A DNA stretch of 64,000 nucleotides from Candidatus Proximibacter danicus (GTDB lineage Bacteria > Pseudomonadota > Gammaproteobacteria > Burkholderiales > Rhodocyclaceae), in contig JADJUC010000012.1 in the NCBI GenBank assembly GCA_016710885.1, forward strand, positions 73,006 to 137,005. Reading direction: 5' to 3'. This document shows positions 25,864 to 33,880 of this stretch, piece after piece. The stretch's first letter is position 1. The number at the start of each line of letters is the position of its first letter. The position numbers and the translations under genes were made by a program. The notes beneath the pieces are model-generated. The model was not told the DNA's origin, made no database searches, and saw only the letters and a program-made list of their open reading frames with translations.

Positions 25864-25895
25864 GCCTCGCAGCATATAGAACACGATCCGGAATA

Positions 25896-25917
25896 GAATT
25901 GGCCAAATCGTCAATTC
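25896..25917. promoter_or_regulatory. Inverted repeat between divergent TauE and LysR genes
   Basis: GAATTG (25896-25901) and CAATTC (25912-25917) flank a 10-base spacer, and TTGGCCAA (25899-25906) overlaps the left arm. A LysR-type regulator often binds such a site in the gap it shares with its target. Inferred from symmetry and position. Confidence 0.4.
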
Positions 25918-25931
25918 ATCATTTACGAATC

Positions 25932-26825
25932 GTGAAAACACAACCGCTACTTGAAGACCTCCGCCTGTTCTGCGCCGTTGCCCGCAACCGCAGCTTCGCC
26001 GCCACGGCGCGTGAGCTCGGGCTCTCCAACGCCGTTGTCAGCAAGCGCATCGCCATCCTCGAAACAAGCATGGAAGCGGCGCTGCTGCACCGGACGACGC
26101 GCAGCGTCGCACTCACCGAGCAGGGCGAGACGGCGCTGCAATGGGCGCAGCGCATCCTCGACGACGTCGACCAGCTGGCCGATGCCGTGTCGCAGACGCG
26201 TGCCGAACCTGTTGGCCTGCTGCGCATCTGCACCAGCGCCGGCTTCGGCCGCAACCGTATCGCGCCGGCTTTGTCGGCGCTGGCCAAGCACCATCCCGGC
26301 CTCGAAATCCAGCTCGAACTGCTCGACCGGCCGGTCGACCTGATCGACGAAGGCTTCCACCTCGACATCCGCTTCGGCGAAGCGCACGAGCCCTACCTGA
26401 TCTCGCGCCGGCTCGCCGCCAACGAGCGCGTGCTCTGCGCGGCACCCGGCTACCTGCGAAAACACGGCAAGCCGAAGCGCCTCGCCGACCTCGCGCAGCA
26501 CCGCTGCATCCTCATCCGCGAGCGCTATCAGGACTTCGGCCGGTGGACCCTGCAGGGCCCGCATGGCGAGGAAACGGTGAAGGTCGGCGGCCCGCTCTCG
26601 GCCAGCAACGGCGAGATCGTCCACCAGTGGGCCATCGACGGCCACGGCATCATCCTGCGCTCGATCTGGGATGTTGGCGGCAGCCTCGAACGCGGCGACC
26701 TCGTGCGCGTGCTGCCGGACTATTCGCAGCGGGTGGATGTGTGGGCGGTGTATCCGTCGCGGTTGTCGACGTCGGGGCGGTTGCGGGTTTGTGTGGAGTT
26801 CTTGGCTCAGAATATCGCATCGTGA
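25932..26825 (+). CDS. LysR-family transcriptional regulator
   Basis: The 297-residue protein starts at a GTG (VKTQPLLEDLRLF) and has an N-terminal winged helix-turn-helix (SFAATARELGLSNAVVSKRIAILE, residues 22-45) followed by a substrate-binding domain (about 90-290; PVGLLRICTSAGFGR, NGEIVHQWAIDGHGIILRSIWDV). It is of the DmlR/AaeR-like subgroup. The gene is divergent from the TauE/SafE exporter and probably controls it. Confidence 0.9.
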   Translation: MKTQPLLEDLRLFCAVARNRSFAATARELGLSNAVVSKRIAILETSMEAALLHRTTRSVALTEQGETALQWAQRILDDVDQLADAVSQTRAEPVGLLRICTSAGFGRNRIAPALSALAKHHPGLEIQLELLDRPVDLIDEGFHLDIRFGEAHEPYLISRRLAANERVLCAAPGYLRKHGKPKRLADLAQHRCILIRERYQDFGRWTLQGPHGEETVKVGGPLSASNGEIVHQWAIDGHGIILRSIWDVGGSLERGDLVRVLPDYSQRVDVWAVYPSRLSTSGRLRVCVEFLAQNIAS

Positions 26826-26879
26826 ACCTCAGAAAATTCGACAACGGCAAATCAAATACTGTTCTACAAACTGCAATAA

Positions 26880-29219
26880 CTACCCGGTGAGTAAATCACC
26901 GCTGGCAACCGCCATAAGTTCATCAAGCGTCACAGTTTGCGGTTCAGCTGATTGCCTGTTTTTCATGCGCTCAGGCAGCTTCGCGTAGTCCCATTGGTAA
27001 CCGTCAAATCCACCGGCTGGCACCGCGTCATAGACCAGATAGAACGGCCGAGACGGCTCCCCTGGGTAAGCTTTTGCTCGCAGCGCTTCACGCGACAGAA
27101 CCCGTGGTCCATCCTTGGAAACGCGAAACAGAATTGGGCTGGTGGCGCCGCGATGACTATGCAAAAGGAGATATGCGGCCCCAGAAACTTCGGGCTTGAG
27201 CCGTAGCGAACCACGTTCAACATCCATACGGAAATTGTAGAGCTTGGAATTCAGCACCCAGTCGAGGTGCGCCTTGTCCTTATACCAGCCAATCAGCACA
27301 TGCGTTTCCGCCAGGGGGGGCACACGCCGGTGACCAACATCCTTTTCAGGAAAGTTGTGCAACACCTCATACAGCACCGGCGCTTCCTGAGTTTGATACA
27401 AGTGGTAACTCTGCCGCTCGCGCGCTGTCGCGCGGTCGCACGCATGCATGACTAGGTCACGAATAAACTGCGCAAGCGTTGCGTCGCCACTGCCGGGCTT
27501 CATTGGAAACGCGCCGAGACCCGGCAAAATTTCATGAAAACCCTGCCAGCGCCGCGACAAGTCACCGGGGTAAAGTACGTACGCGCCTTGAGTGCGCCGA
27601 ATGGCATCGCGGTAGGCGTGCATCTTCAAAAGGTCGGCACGTTTGTAACGCCCCAGCCGCTGTTCGCGCTTTTCGTCGGCCAGGTCAACCAGCACGCCGG
27701 TTTCGTCCATTTTTCCATCATCGAGTCCGAAAAGTTGCTCGATGCTCTCGATGCGGTACTTCGCGTCGAAATGAACGTGCACCATCAGCTCCTGCGCCTC
27801 GGCTTCTTGTTCAAGAAAATCGGCCGGCCACAGGCTGAGGGTGTAATCCGGACGCATCCGCTCTGTCCAGGAGCCAGCTGCCGCGCGTGTCGCGGTACGC
27901 ACGAAACTGCGGTTATAGCTAAAGCGAGCGCGCAGAGGACGCGCGCCGGTAAATGTCACCCCTTCAAAGCCAAGCTGCTCGCCCGACTTGAGCATGAGGC
28001 CGAAGCCGTCGGCGGTCGGCTGCATCAACTGCTCGACCGCTGGCTTGTCCAGCTTGAAAACGCTGGTCACGATGTCGAGCAGCTTGAAGAACACCCAATA
28101 CTCGTAAAGCGTTGCAATGTCGCGCTGGCCGGCCTGATAAACGTCGTCGCCACCTTTCCATACCAAACGAGCCGCCATGTCGAATCGCAGCCAGGCCTGG
28201 TAAATCTCGCGATATCCCTCCTTGCGTTGAAGCACGGGGCTACCCAATGGCAGCATGTCGGGTGGCGATACGCCGCGAAAAACTTCTGCGTTGAGGGCAA
28301 CTGCCAACTGGTTATTGAGTGCGCCGAGCTCCGCTCGCAAGCGCGTATCCATCGCGCTGCATTTATCCAGTCGCTGCTGCATCAGCGAAAGGAAGCCGGA
28401 AAAACTTTGCAGCGCGAATTTGATGAAGCGATTTTCCGGCGTGTCCTCGGTCTGCACGTTGCGGTAGAGCGGAATCCGCTCGGGCAGCGACGGCACGCTC
28501 GCCGACAACGGGTGACAACTCGGCAAGGGAACACGGCGAGGCGCGCGTGCCAGTTCGCGCAAACTGCGTGCGCTCGGGCGAAAACCCCGGCGCGTGTAGA
28601 TGGTTGTTTCTTCTGGCTCCCAGCGTTGGTGCGGATGACTGGCGACGCGGTGCAGCGCATTCTGGAACTGCGGTGAACCCAGCAAGGCTTTCAAGAAAGC
28701 AAACCGCTGTGCCATGGTTTTTGGGTTGTTGCCAGGGTCTGGGGCAGCACGGAGGGCCGCTGGCGCACGCACATCCATCAACAGGTCGATGCAGCGCTCG
28801 GTAATGTCTTCCAACATCAACCGATAATCAGCGCGATAGTCCAGCTTTCGTGAGCGCACTTCGACGGCGGCAGTCCCAAGCAGCGCCCCCGCCTCGTTGC
28901 GAACCACCAGCCCCAAGCGCCCGGTATTCAATCCGGGCGTTAGAAAGCCGCTATGCGTCCGTCCCTGAAGGCGACTAGCTTCAATCAGCCGGCCTGGCTC
29001 GCCGTCTGCGGCATCCAATCGGAACCCAGCGCCCTCAAACTCATATTCGTATCGCGCACTCTCCACAAGCTGGACGGGCTCCTCGCCCTCCTCGCGAGCG
29101 ATGGCCGGGTCAACACAGATCAACGAAGGAGGCGCTGCCGATGCGCCATCAAGGCTGAGCAGCTTCAGCCGGGCGACGAAACACCCCTGCGCGTCGGTGA
29201 AGTCAAGGATTGCCGACAC
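26880..29219 (-). CDS. DUF2357-domain protein, McrC-position partner of the McrB-like GTPase
   Basis: This 779-residue protein begins at a GTG (VSAILDFTDAQG), 6 bp after the McrB-like stop. It shows the DUF2357 region in its middle (about residues 250-400; IPLYRNVQTEDTPENRFIKFALQ) and a PD-(D/E)XK-like nuclease part (about 480-590): MRPDYTLSL, then VHVHFDAKYRIE, then a helix ADLLKMHAYRDAIR with GAYVLYPG. The D-x(n)-D-x-K pattern is visible, so it could cut DNA. Its place beside a McrB-like gene matches McrC. The C-terminus (about 650-760) is of unknown fold. The family link is by recognition; activity is inferred. Confidence 0.8.
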   Translation of the reverse strand: MSAILDFTDAQGCFVARLKLLSLDGASAAPPSLICVDPAIAREEGEEPVQLVESARYEYEFEGAGFRLDAADGEPGRLIEASRLQGRTHSGFLTPGLNTGRLGLVVRNEAGALLGTAAVEVRSRKLDYRADYRLMLEDITERCIDLLMDVRAPAALRAAPDPGNNPKTMAQRFAFLKALLGSPQFQNALHRVASHPHQRWEPEETTIYTRRGFRPSARSLRELARAPRRVPLPSCHPLSASVPSLPERIPLYRNVQTEDTPENRFIKFALQSFSGFLSLMQQRLDKCSAMDTRLRAELGALNNQLAVALNAEVFRGVSPPDMLPLGSPVLQRKEGYREIYQAWLRFDMAARLVWKGGDDVYQAGQRDIATLYEYWVFFKLLDIVTSVFKLDKPAVEQLMQPTADGFGLMLKSGEQLGFEGVTFTGARPLRARFSYNRSFVRTATRAAAGSWTERMRPDYTLSLWPADFLEQEAEAQELMVHVHFDAKYRIESIEQLFGLDDGKMDETGVLVDLADEKREQRLGRYKRADLLKMHAYRDAIRRTQGAYVLYPGDLSRRWQGFHEILPGLGAFPMKPGSGDATLAQFIRDLVMHACDRATARERQSYHLYQTQEAPVLYEVLHNFPEKDVGHRRVPPLAETHVLIGWYKDKAHLDWVLNSKLYNFRMDVERGSLRLKPEVSGAAYLLLHSHRGATSPILFRVSKDGPRVLSREALRAKAYPGEPSRPFYLVYDAVPAGGFDGYQWDYAKLPERMKNRQSAEPQTVTLDELMAVASGDLLTG

Positions 29220-29225
29220 GGCAGC

Positions 29226-31024
29226 TTATGCCTCGGCGTAGCTGGTGAATCCGTCTTTCAGCCGATCTTGCATGCGCCGAATCTTCTCCAGGCTGGCCGT
29301 GCAATCGTGGGTCGTGCAAAACGCTTCAAGCGCTTTCAACACCGGCCCAAGTCGGCGCTCGGAGCCGTGAAGCTTGGGCATCAGCTTCTGATACACCTGC
29401 GCGTCGAGCGCATCGCTGAACTTCCAACCCGGGCCAGTGAGTACCGCATGAAACGCGACGAAGCGCGAAATCTCGAACGCGGTGCGGAAGCCGAATTCGG
29501 CACCAATTGGTGCCAGTGCCTTGAAGGCTTCTACCATGCGGGCCTTGAGATCGGCAGCGCATTGCGCGCCGTTGTCGTGAATTGTGGCAGGCAACTCAGC
29601 TAGTGACGGGGCATCACCCGAAGCTGCCGCCACAAAGGCCGTGCCAAACCCCGCGCCCTTACCGGCGAGCGCTTCCATACGGATGCGTTGCGGGTTATCG
29701 AGAAAATCACCGATCTGGTCGGCCGTCGCGCGAAATTCAATGACGTTGGCGCGGTCGAGCACCTTCGGCGAAAACATGTAGGTCGTTTCATCCACGTTCA
29801 CCGTGCCGACGATGAACAGATTTTTCGGCAACTCCAGCCAGGGCGGAACCAGCACCGTATCGCCATCACCACCGGGCAAGTCTTCCGTCGCCGAATGCAA
29901 AGCGATGGGCTCGCCCGACTCGATGGCAGAAAGCATGTCGGCAAAATAGCGCTCGACATGCGACAGATTCATTTCGTCCAGAATCAGGAAGTAAGGACGC
30001 TCGCGGTCGTCCCGTGCGCGTAGCATCAACTCCAGAGCGCCATTGGTTGGTTTGCGGTAAATCTCCGGGCGCAATGCATCCTGATAGCCAAGCAGATTTT
30101 CGTTGGTGGTCCAGTCCGCACCTACCGCCACCACGCGGTATTGCTCATCGGTTTCCGCAATCCATGCAGCGAAGGCGTGCGCCAGCTTGGTTTTGCCAGA
30201 GCCAGAAAGGCCTGTGAGGATAAGGAAACGCTTGGTCAACAAAGCTGCTGTGAGGCGCCCAAGTGTGCCTGCGGAAAGTTGGAGCCCGTTTTCCTTGAGT
30301 TGAACATCGCCTGCAGCAACCATACCGCTCAAATTTGAATGCTGACGAATCAAGCCGGGAAGATACTCTTGAGGCTCGCAGACCTCGGACGCAAAGACGC
30401 TACCGTCAAGAAAAGCGCTCAAGGTGTTACCAAACAAGGCTGTGGTTTCCGCTCCATTCAAACCACAGTCAGAAACAAACTGGTCCCGGATGCGCTGCGC
30501 AAATTCTTCGTGGTCAGTTGGTATCCCCACTACCGTTTCGAGATCGGACCGTCGGTAGTACCAGACTGCGCATTCAAGTAAGTCGGGCTTGTTCTGACCA
30601 GCGCTAGACTTCAGTAAAGCCCTGGCAGTTCTGATTCATATCCTGGCTTGAAACTGATCAACCGAGGGGTATCCGATGAAAAGTCAATTACGGTCTTCCA
30701 AGGATTGCCGCCAATCGTTGTTCCGGTGCCGTTCGAAATGTACTTCCCACTTCGATAGCCGTGCTTTGTGTCCCGAGATGCAAACACGTTGAAAATTTCG
30801 CGGTCTGCGCCAACGTCAATTGAGGGCTTGTTCCAAGCGCCAGCCAACTCCCTGGTTGCCTGCAAATAGGCGGCCTCGCCTTGTGTAATTGCAACGCTTG
30901 TCTGCCCCTTGATCGCAAGGGTTCGCTTCACAATTAAGAAATCGAGAAATGCCGCCTTGGCGCGCGTATCGGACAGTTCCTGAATTGCAGCCTTAACTCG
31001 TGATGCAGTGAAATACTTTGCCAT
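29226..31024 (-). CDS. McrB-like AAA+ GTPase with N-terminal domain, one frameshift
   Basis: The C-terminal part (stop at 29226) is a McrB-type AAA+ motor: Walker A LTGLSGSGKTKLA (about residue 272 of the corrected protein), the strand LILDEMNLSHVERYF and the McrB-type NVDETTYMFSPKVLDRANVIEF. As given, this frame starts at a GTG at 30530, while a separate frame (MAKYFTASRVKAA..., 31024) ends at 30611. The McrB frame stays open upstream with protein-like residues (KPDLLECAVWYYRRSDLE) but no start codon. Adding one base to the AAA run at 30616-30618 joins both into one 599-residue protein. So the small upstream ORF is most likely its N-terminal specificity domain. The proximal part is AT-rich. 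Confidence 0.75.
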
Positions 31025-31053
31025 TCAACCCTCCTATTTTTCTCTGCGACCTA

Positions 31054-32066
31054 TTACTTGATTTCTTTTAGCTGTTGAACCATTAGCTCGCAGAATTCCC
31101 TCTTAATGTCGATTCCGATTGCTCGGAAGCCAGAGCGACGCGCAAACGCAAGGGTGGTCCCACTCCCCCCGAATGGATCAAGGACGATCCCACCGGCAGG
31201 GGTCGTTGACAGAACGGGAATGCGAACTAGCTCTTCCGAAAATCGCGCCTTGTGTTTATGGCTGCTGCGAGCCGGTGCAATTTCCCAAGTATCTGTCGGC
31301 GGAAGTGTTTTACCCGACGCAGCTTTGCGTCCGATTTGCTCTTTGTCGAAGTAATACCAGCGAGACTTGACCAGATGAAAAACATATTCGTGTGACATCG
31401 AACAGCGATCTCTAACTTGGTCAGGGATAGGGTTAGGCTTAACCCACACGTTGTCATTGCGGACAATCCACTCTTTTGTCTTGCATCGCAATTGCAAATC
31501 GATGAGGAATCAGCAGAAGTTGCTTTGGCTTACACAAAAGCCCATCGCCTTTCTTGTCCTGCGGACGAATTCCGAATCTGCGTGCACTTTGTTTGAGTTC
31601 TCCGCTCTTGTGTTCACCTTTACCGCTCCAATACGTGTCTCCCAAATTTACCCAAAGACTGCCGTTCTCTGCCAAGACCGGCTTGCTGCTTCAAGCACTC
31701 GACCAAGTTAGCAATGAGATCGCTCGGATGCTCTTCGAGGCCAATTTGTCCATCGACCCCGTAATCTCGCTGACCGTAAAACGGTGGCGATGTCACCATG
31801 CAGTTAATAACAATTCCGGCCTTAGCAAGGTGCGCCATCGCATCCCTGACGTCCATGTTGAATATGAGGACGTTGTCGTCACTATAAAAAGCGGCTTTCT
31901 TTAAAGCAGGGTCGGCGAATGCGTCAAGTGCAGCAACTATCGGGCGAAGCGCAGCGTTCGCCTTTGTGGGCTTGGGATCATTTCTTTGTGGACTAATTTT
32001 TGGCCGGTTTGGCAGCGCTGTCACAGGCTTATTCTTTTCGACGCTTATATTTTTGGCTTGTGTCAT
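31054..32066 (-). CDS. Beta-class DNA amino-methyltransferase (N4-cytosine or N6-adenine), two frameshifts
   Basis: Three frames together give one methyltransferase of about 337 residues. Motif IV comes first (CMVTSPPFYGQRDYG), then NGSLWVNLGDTYW and DNVWVKPNPIPD, and motif I last (VLDPFGGSGTTLAFARRSGFRAIGIDI): the beta-class order. Breaks lie near 31680 and at the TTTT run 31474-31477, where one base too many separates AIAMQDK from EWIVRNDN. Both could be consensus errors or real decay. The gene stands 4 bp after the unknown gene at 32071 and 29 bp before the McrB-like gene, so it is probably the cognate modification enzyme of the operon. It is richer in AT than its flanks. Confidence 0.78.
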
Positions 32067-32070
32067 TTTT

Positions 32071-32511
32071 TTACTGGCAACTCAGCCGAGCCCGTTGGTC
32101 ACGCATTTGTCGGGTTTGCTGGCGGGTGGTGTCGTCGGCATTGGCGGCACAGTCGAGCGCGGCGCAGATTTGTTGCGGCGGCAAGCTGGTTTCAGGCGTC
32201 AGCAATCCCGCCGAAACATCGGCGACAAACTGCCGGTGGTCGTAGTCATCCTGCCGGCGTAAGTCCAGCCAGCTTTTTGCACTCAGCGAACCGCCGATCA
32301 GCCCGAGGTAAAAACCCGGGTAAGGGTCGCCGTGGTAGCAAGGGGGATTTTCCGGTCGCGCATGGGCGCGGCTGGTGAGTAATCGGTAGACCAAGTTGTC
32401 GGCATCGGCTGCAAGTACCAACAGGTATTTGGTATGCCAGCCGGCTGCGTCGTGGTAATAGCGGGTATGCCGAAAAATCTGCCCCGGCGTGGCCAACAGG
32501 TTCGCGGGCAT
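32071..32511 (-). CDS. Unknown 146-aa protein, possible toxin partner of the Panacea antitoxin
   Basis: I do not recognise a named family. The N-terminal half (PGQIFRHTRYYHD, TKYLLVLAADADNLVYRLLTSR) has alternating short strands like the SH3-type barrel of PemK/MazF proteins, and the middle has PPCYHGDPYPGFYLGLIGG. The C-terminus is helical (ICAALDCAANADDTTRQQ). It follows the Panacea antitoxin gene by 3 bp and the methyltransferase gene comes 4 bp later. Panacea antitoxins pair with many unrelated toxins, so a toxin role fits but is not shown. Confidence 0.6.
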   Translation of the reverse strand: MPANLLATPGQIFRHTRYYHDAAGWHTKYLLVLAADADNLVYRLLTSRAHARPENPPCYHGDPYPGFYLGLIGGSLSAKSWLDLRRQDDYDHRQFVADVSAGLLTPETSLPPQQICAALDCAANADDTTRQQTRQMRDQRARLSCQ

Positions 32512-32514
32512 GGT

Positions 32515-33084
32515 TTAGCCCCGCGTGGTTTGGTTGGTCTGAACGAGCGCCTGATGCTCGCGGGCAAATTCGAGGATGGTAGCGCGGTGCGGGTCGTCGT
32601 CGCGCAAGGACATGGCGTAGTCAATCGGCTGGTCAAAGCCGCGCCCACCATTCCAGACGCGCGCCCATGCACCGTTTTCGGCATGGGTCACGTCGATCAT
32701 GCGATGCGAAAGTTCTTCGCGGTATTGGTCGGCCAGGCCAGCCATGATGCGCAGTTCGCGATTGCTGAAGTGGCTGTCGTCAAACTCGGTTTGCGCCGCT
32801 ACGGTCTCGCGCACGTAGTCGATTACGCGCTCCGGTTCGATGCGTATGGCCTGGGCCATGTCGGCTTCGGGCTCTTCCCATTCCTGTTCAAGCGCCACGG
32901 GCACAGGCCCGAATTTCCATGCGCGGTAGTCCAGTCCGGTCACACTACGGCCCGTTTGGCTGAAATGCTCAAAATCAAGCAGGTAAAGCAGCTTGAACAG
33001 CTTGATTTTGCCAAGGTGGCGGGTGTGATTGGCGAAGTAGATGATGGCGTTAATCATCTTTTCGCGTTCGTGACTGACTAGCAT
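32515..33084 (-). CDS. Panacea/SocA-domain (DUF4065) antitoxin
   Basis: This 189-residue protein has the Panacea signature: INAIIYFANHTRHLGKIKLFKLLYLLDFEHF (start of the domain, residues 10-41 region), then GRSVTGLDYRAWKFGPVPVAL, the conserved GPVP turn. Panacea domains act as universal antitoxins in PanAT systems and in SocAB. It is the first gene of a five-gene minus-strand operon and would control or neutralise the partner at 32071. No upstream operator is clear; the divergent Phd promoter is 165 bp away. Confidence 0.85.
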   Translation of the reverse strand: MLVSHEREKMINAIIYFANHTRHLGKIKLFKLLYLLDFEHFSQTGRSVTGLDYRAWKFGPVPVALEQEWEEPEADMAQAIRIEPERVIDYVRETVAAQTEFDDSHFSNRELRIMAGLADQYREELSHRMIDVTHAENGAWARVWNGGRGFDQPIDYAMSLRDDDPHRATILEFAREHQALVQTNQTTRG

Positions 33085-33204
33085 GATCTCGTCTTGGGTT
33101 ATCCGGTGGCCGCAAGAATGCAGTTGAAATTGTTTGTGAGAGTAACGCGCCTGATCTTATCACGTTGGCGTGATCTGGCCGATGCAAATATCGCCCATAG
33201 TGTC

Positions 33205-33220
33205 CATTGTGGCTACAATG
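33205..33220. promoter_or_regulatory. Palindrome over the Phd promoter
   Basis: CATTGT (33205-33210) and ACAATG (33215-33220) form a perfect inverted repeat with a GGCT spacer; the right arm includes TACAAT, a likely -10 box for the phd gene at 33250. Phd/YefM antitoxins repress at such overlapping sites. Confidence 0.5.
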
Positions 33221-33249
33221 CTCGCTCTGAGTAAAAAGGTATTTTCGCT

Positions 33250-33561
33250 ATGAAAGTCATGTCTGCCCGCGACGCCAAAAACCACTTCGGAGAATTCCTC
33301 GATGCCGCTCGCCGGGACCCGGTGGTCGTGACCAAGAACGATCGGCCGGTCGGCATCATGATCTCGGTCGAGGATGCGGCCGAGACGATGTTCTCGGAGT
33401 TCTTCATCGACCCGGAATCCGGCTACGACGAGTGGCTGTTCGGCAAGGTATCGAAAACGATGGCGCGTGTCGCCGAAGGAACGACGCGCTTGCATGAGCA
33501 TGGCGACGCGATGTCGCTGCTCAAGGAACGGCTCGAAGCCCGCGTGCGCAAAGCGGGCTGA
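33250..33561 (+). CDS. Phd/YefM-type antitoxin
   Basis: The 103-residue protein has the Phd/YefM N-terminal fold: MKVMSARDAKNHFGEFLDAARRDPVVVTKNDRPVGIMIS in pattern (helix, then the PVxITKxxRPxxVLV strand). A longer-than-usual C-terminal region follows (SGYDEWLFGKVSKTMARVAEG). The toxin gene follows 12 bp later. The module stands divergent from the Panacea operon. Confidence 0.85.
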   Translation: MKVMSARDAKNHFGEFLDAARRDPVVVTKNDRPVGIMISVEDAAETMFSEFFIDPESGYDEWLFGKVSKTMARVAEGTTRLHEHGDAMSLLKERLEARVRKAG

Positions 33562-33572
33562 GGGTACGGAGT

Positions 33573-33857
33573 GTGAGAATTCTCTGGACCGATGAGGCGC
33601 TGGACGACTTTGAGGAAATCCTCGCCTGGTATCACCGGGAAGCGGGGCCGCGCGCGGCGGTTGCGGTGCAGCGACGCATCGTGCTTGATCTGGAGGCGCT
33701 GGCGCCGTTCCCCGAACGTATTCGCGCCAGCGAGAGGTTGCCGGGCGCTCGCGAACTGGTGGTCAGCAAACTGCCCTATATCGTTTTCGTGCAGCTCGTC
33801 GAGGATGCTCTCGTCGTACTCAACGTGGTGCATACGCGGCGAAAATTCCCCGCCTGA
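33573..33857 (+). CDS. RelE/ParE-type toxin
   Basis: This 94-residue protein starts at a GTG (VRILWTDEALDDFEEILAWY) and shows the RelE/ParE pattern: N-terminal helices, LDLEALAPFPERI, RELVVSKLPYIVFVQL and the C-terminal VLNVVHTRRKFP, with His-x-x-Arg near the end. ParE-like members act on gyrase and RelE-like ones on mRNA; the sequence suggests the ParE side. It pairs with the Phd-type antitoxin. Confidence 0.85.
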   Translation: MRILWTDEALDDFEEILAWYHREAGPRAAVAVQRRIVLDLEALAPFPERIRASERLPGARELVVSKLPYIVFVQLVEDALVVLNVVHTRRKFPA

Positions 33858-33880
33858 TTGTGGCGAGGCACCACCCGCCG

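Noticed and set aside
30611..31024. Independent 137-residue protein between the methyltransferase and GTPase genes
   Set aside because: One base at 30616-30618 fuses it with the GTPase frame, which lacks a start codon there; it is better read as the N-terminal domain.
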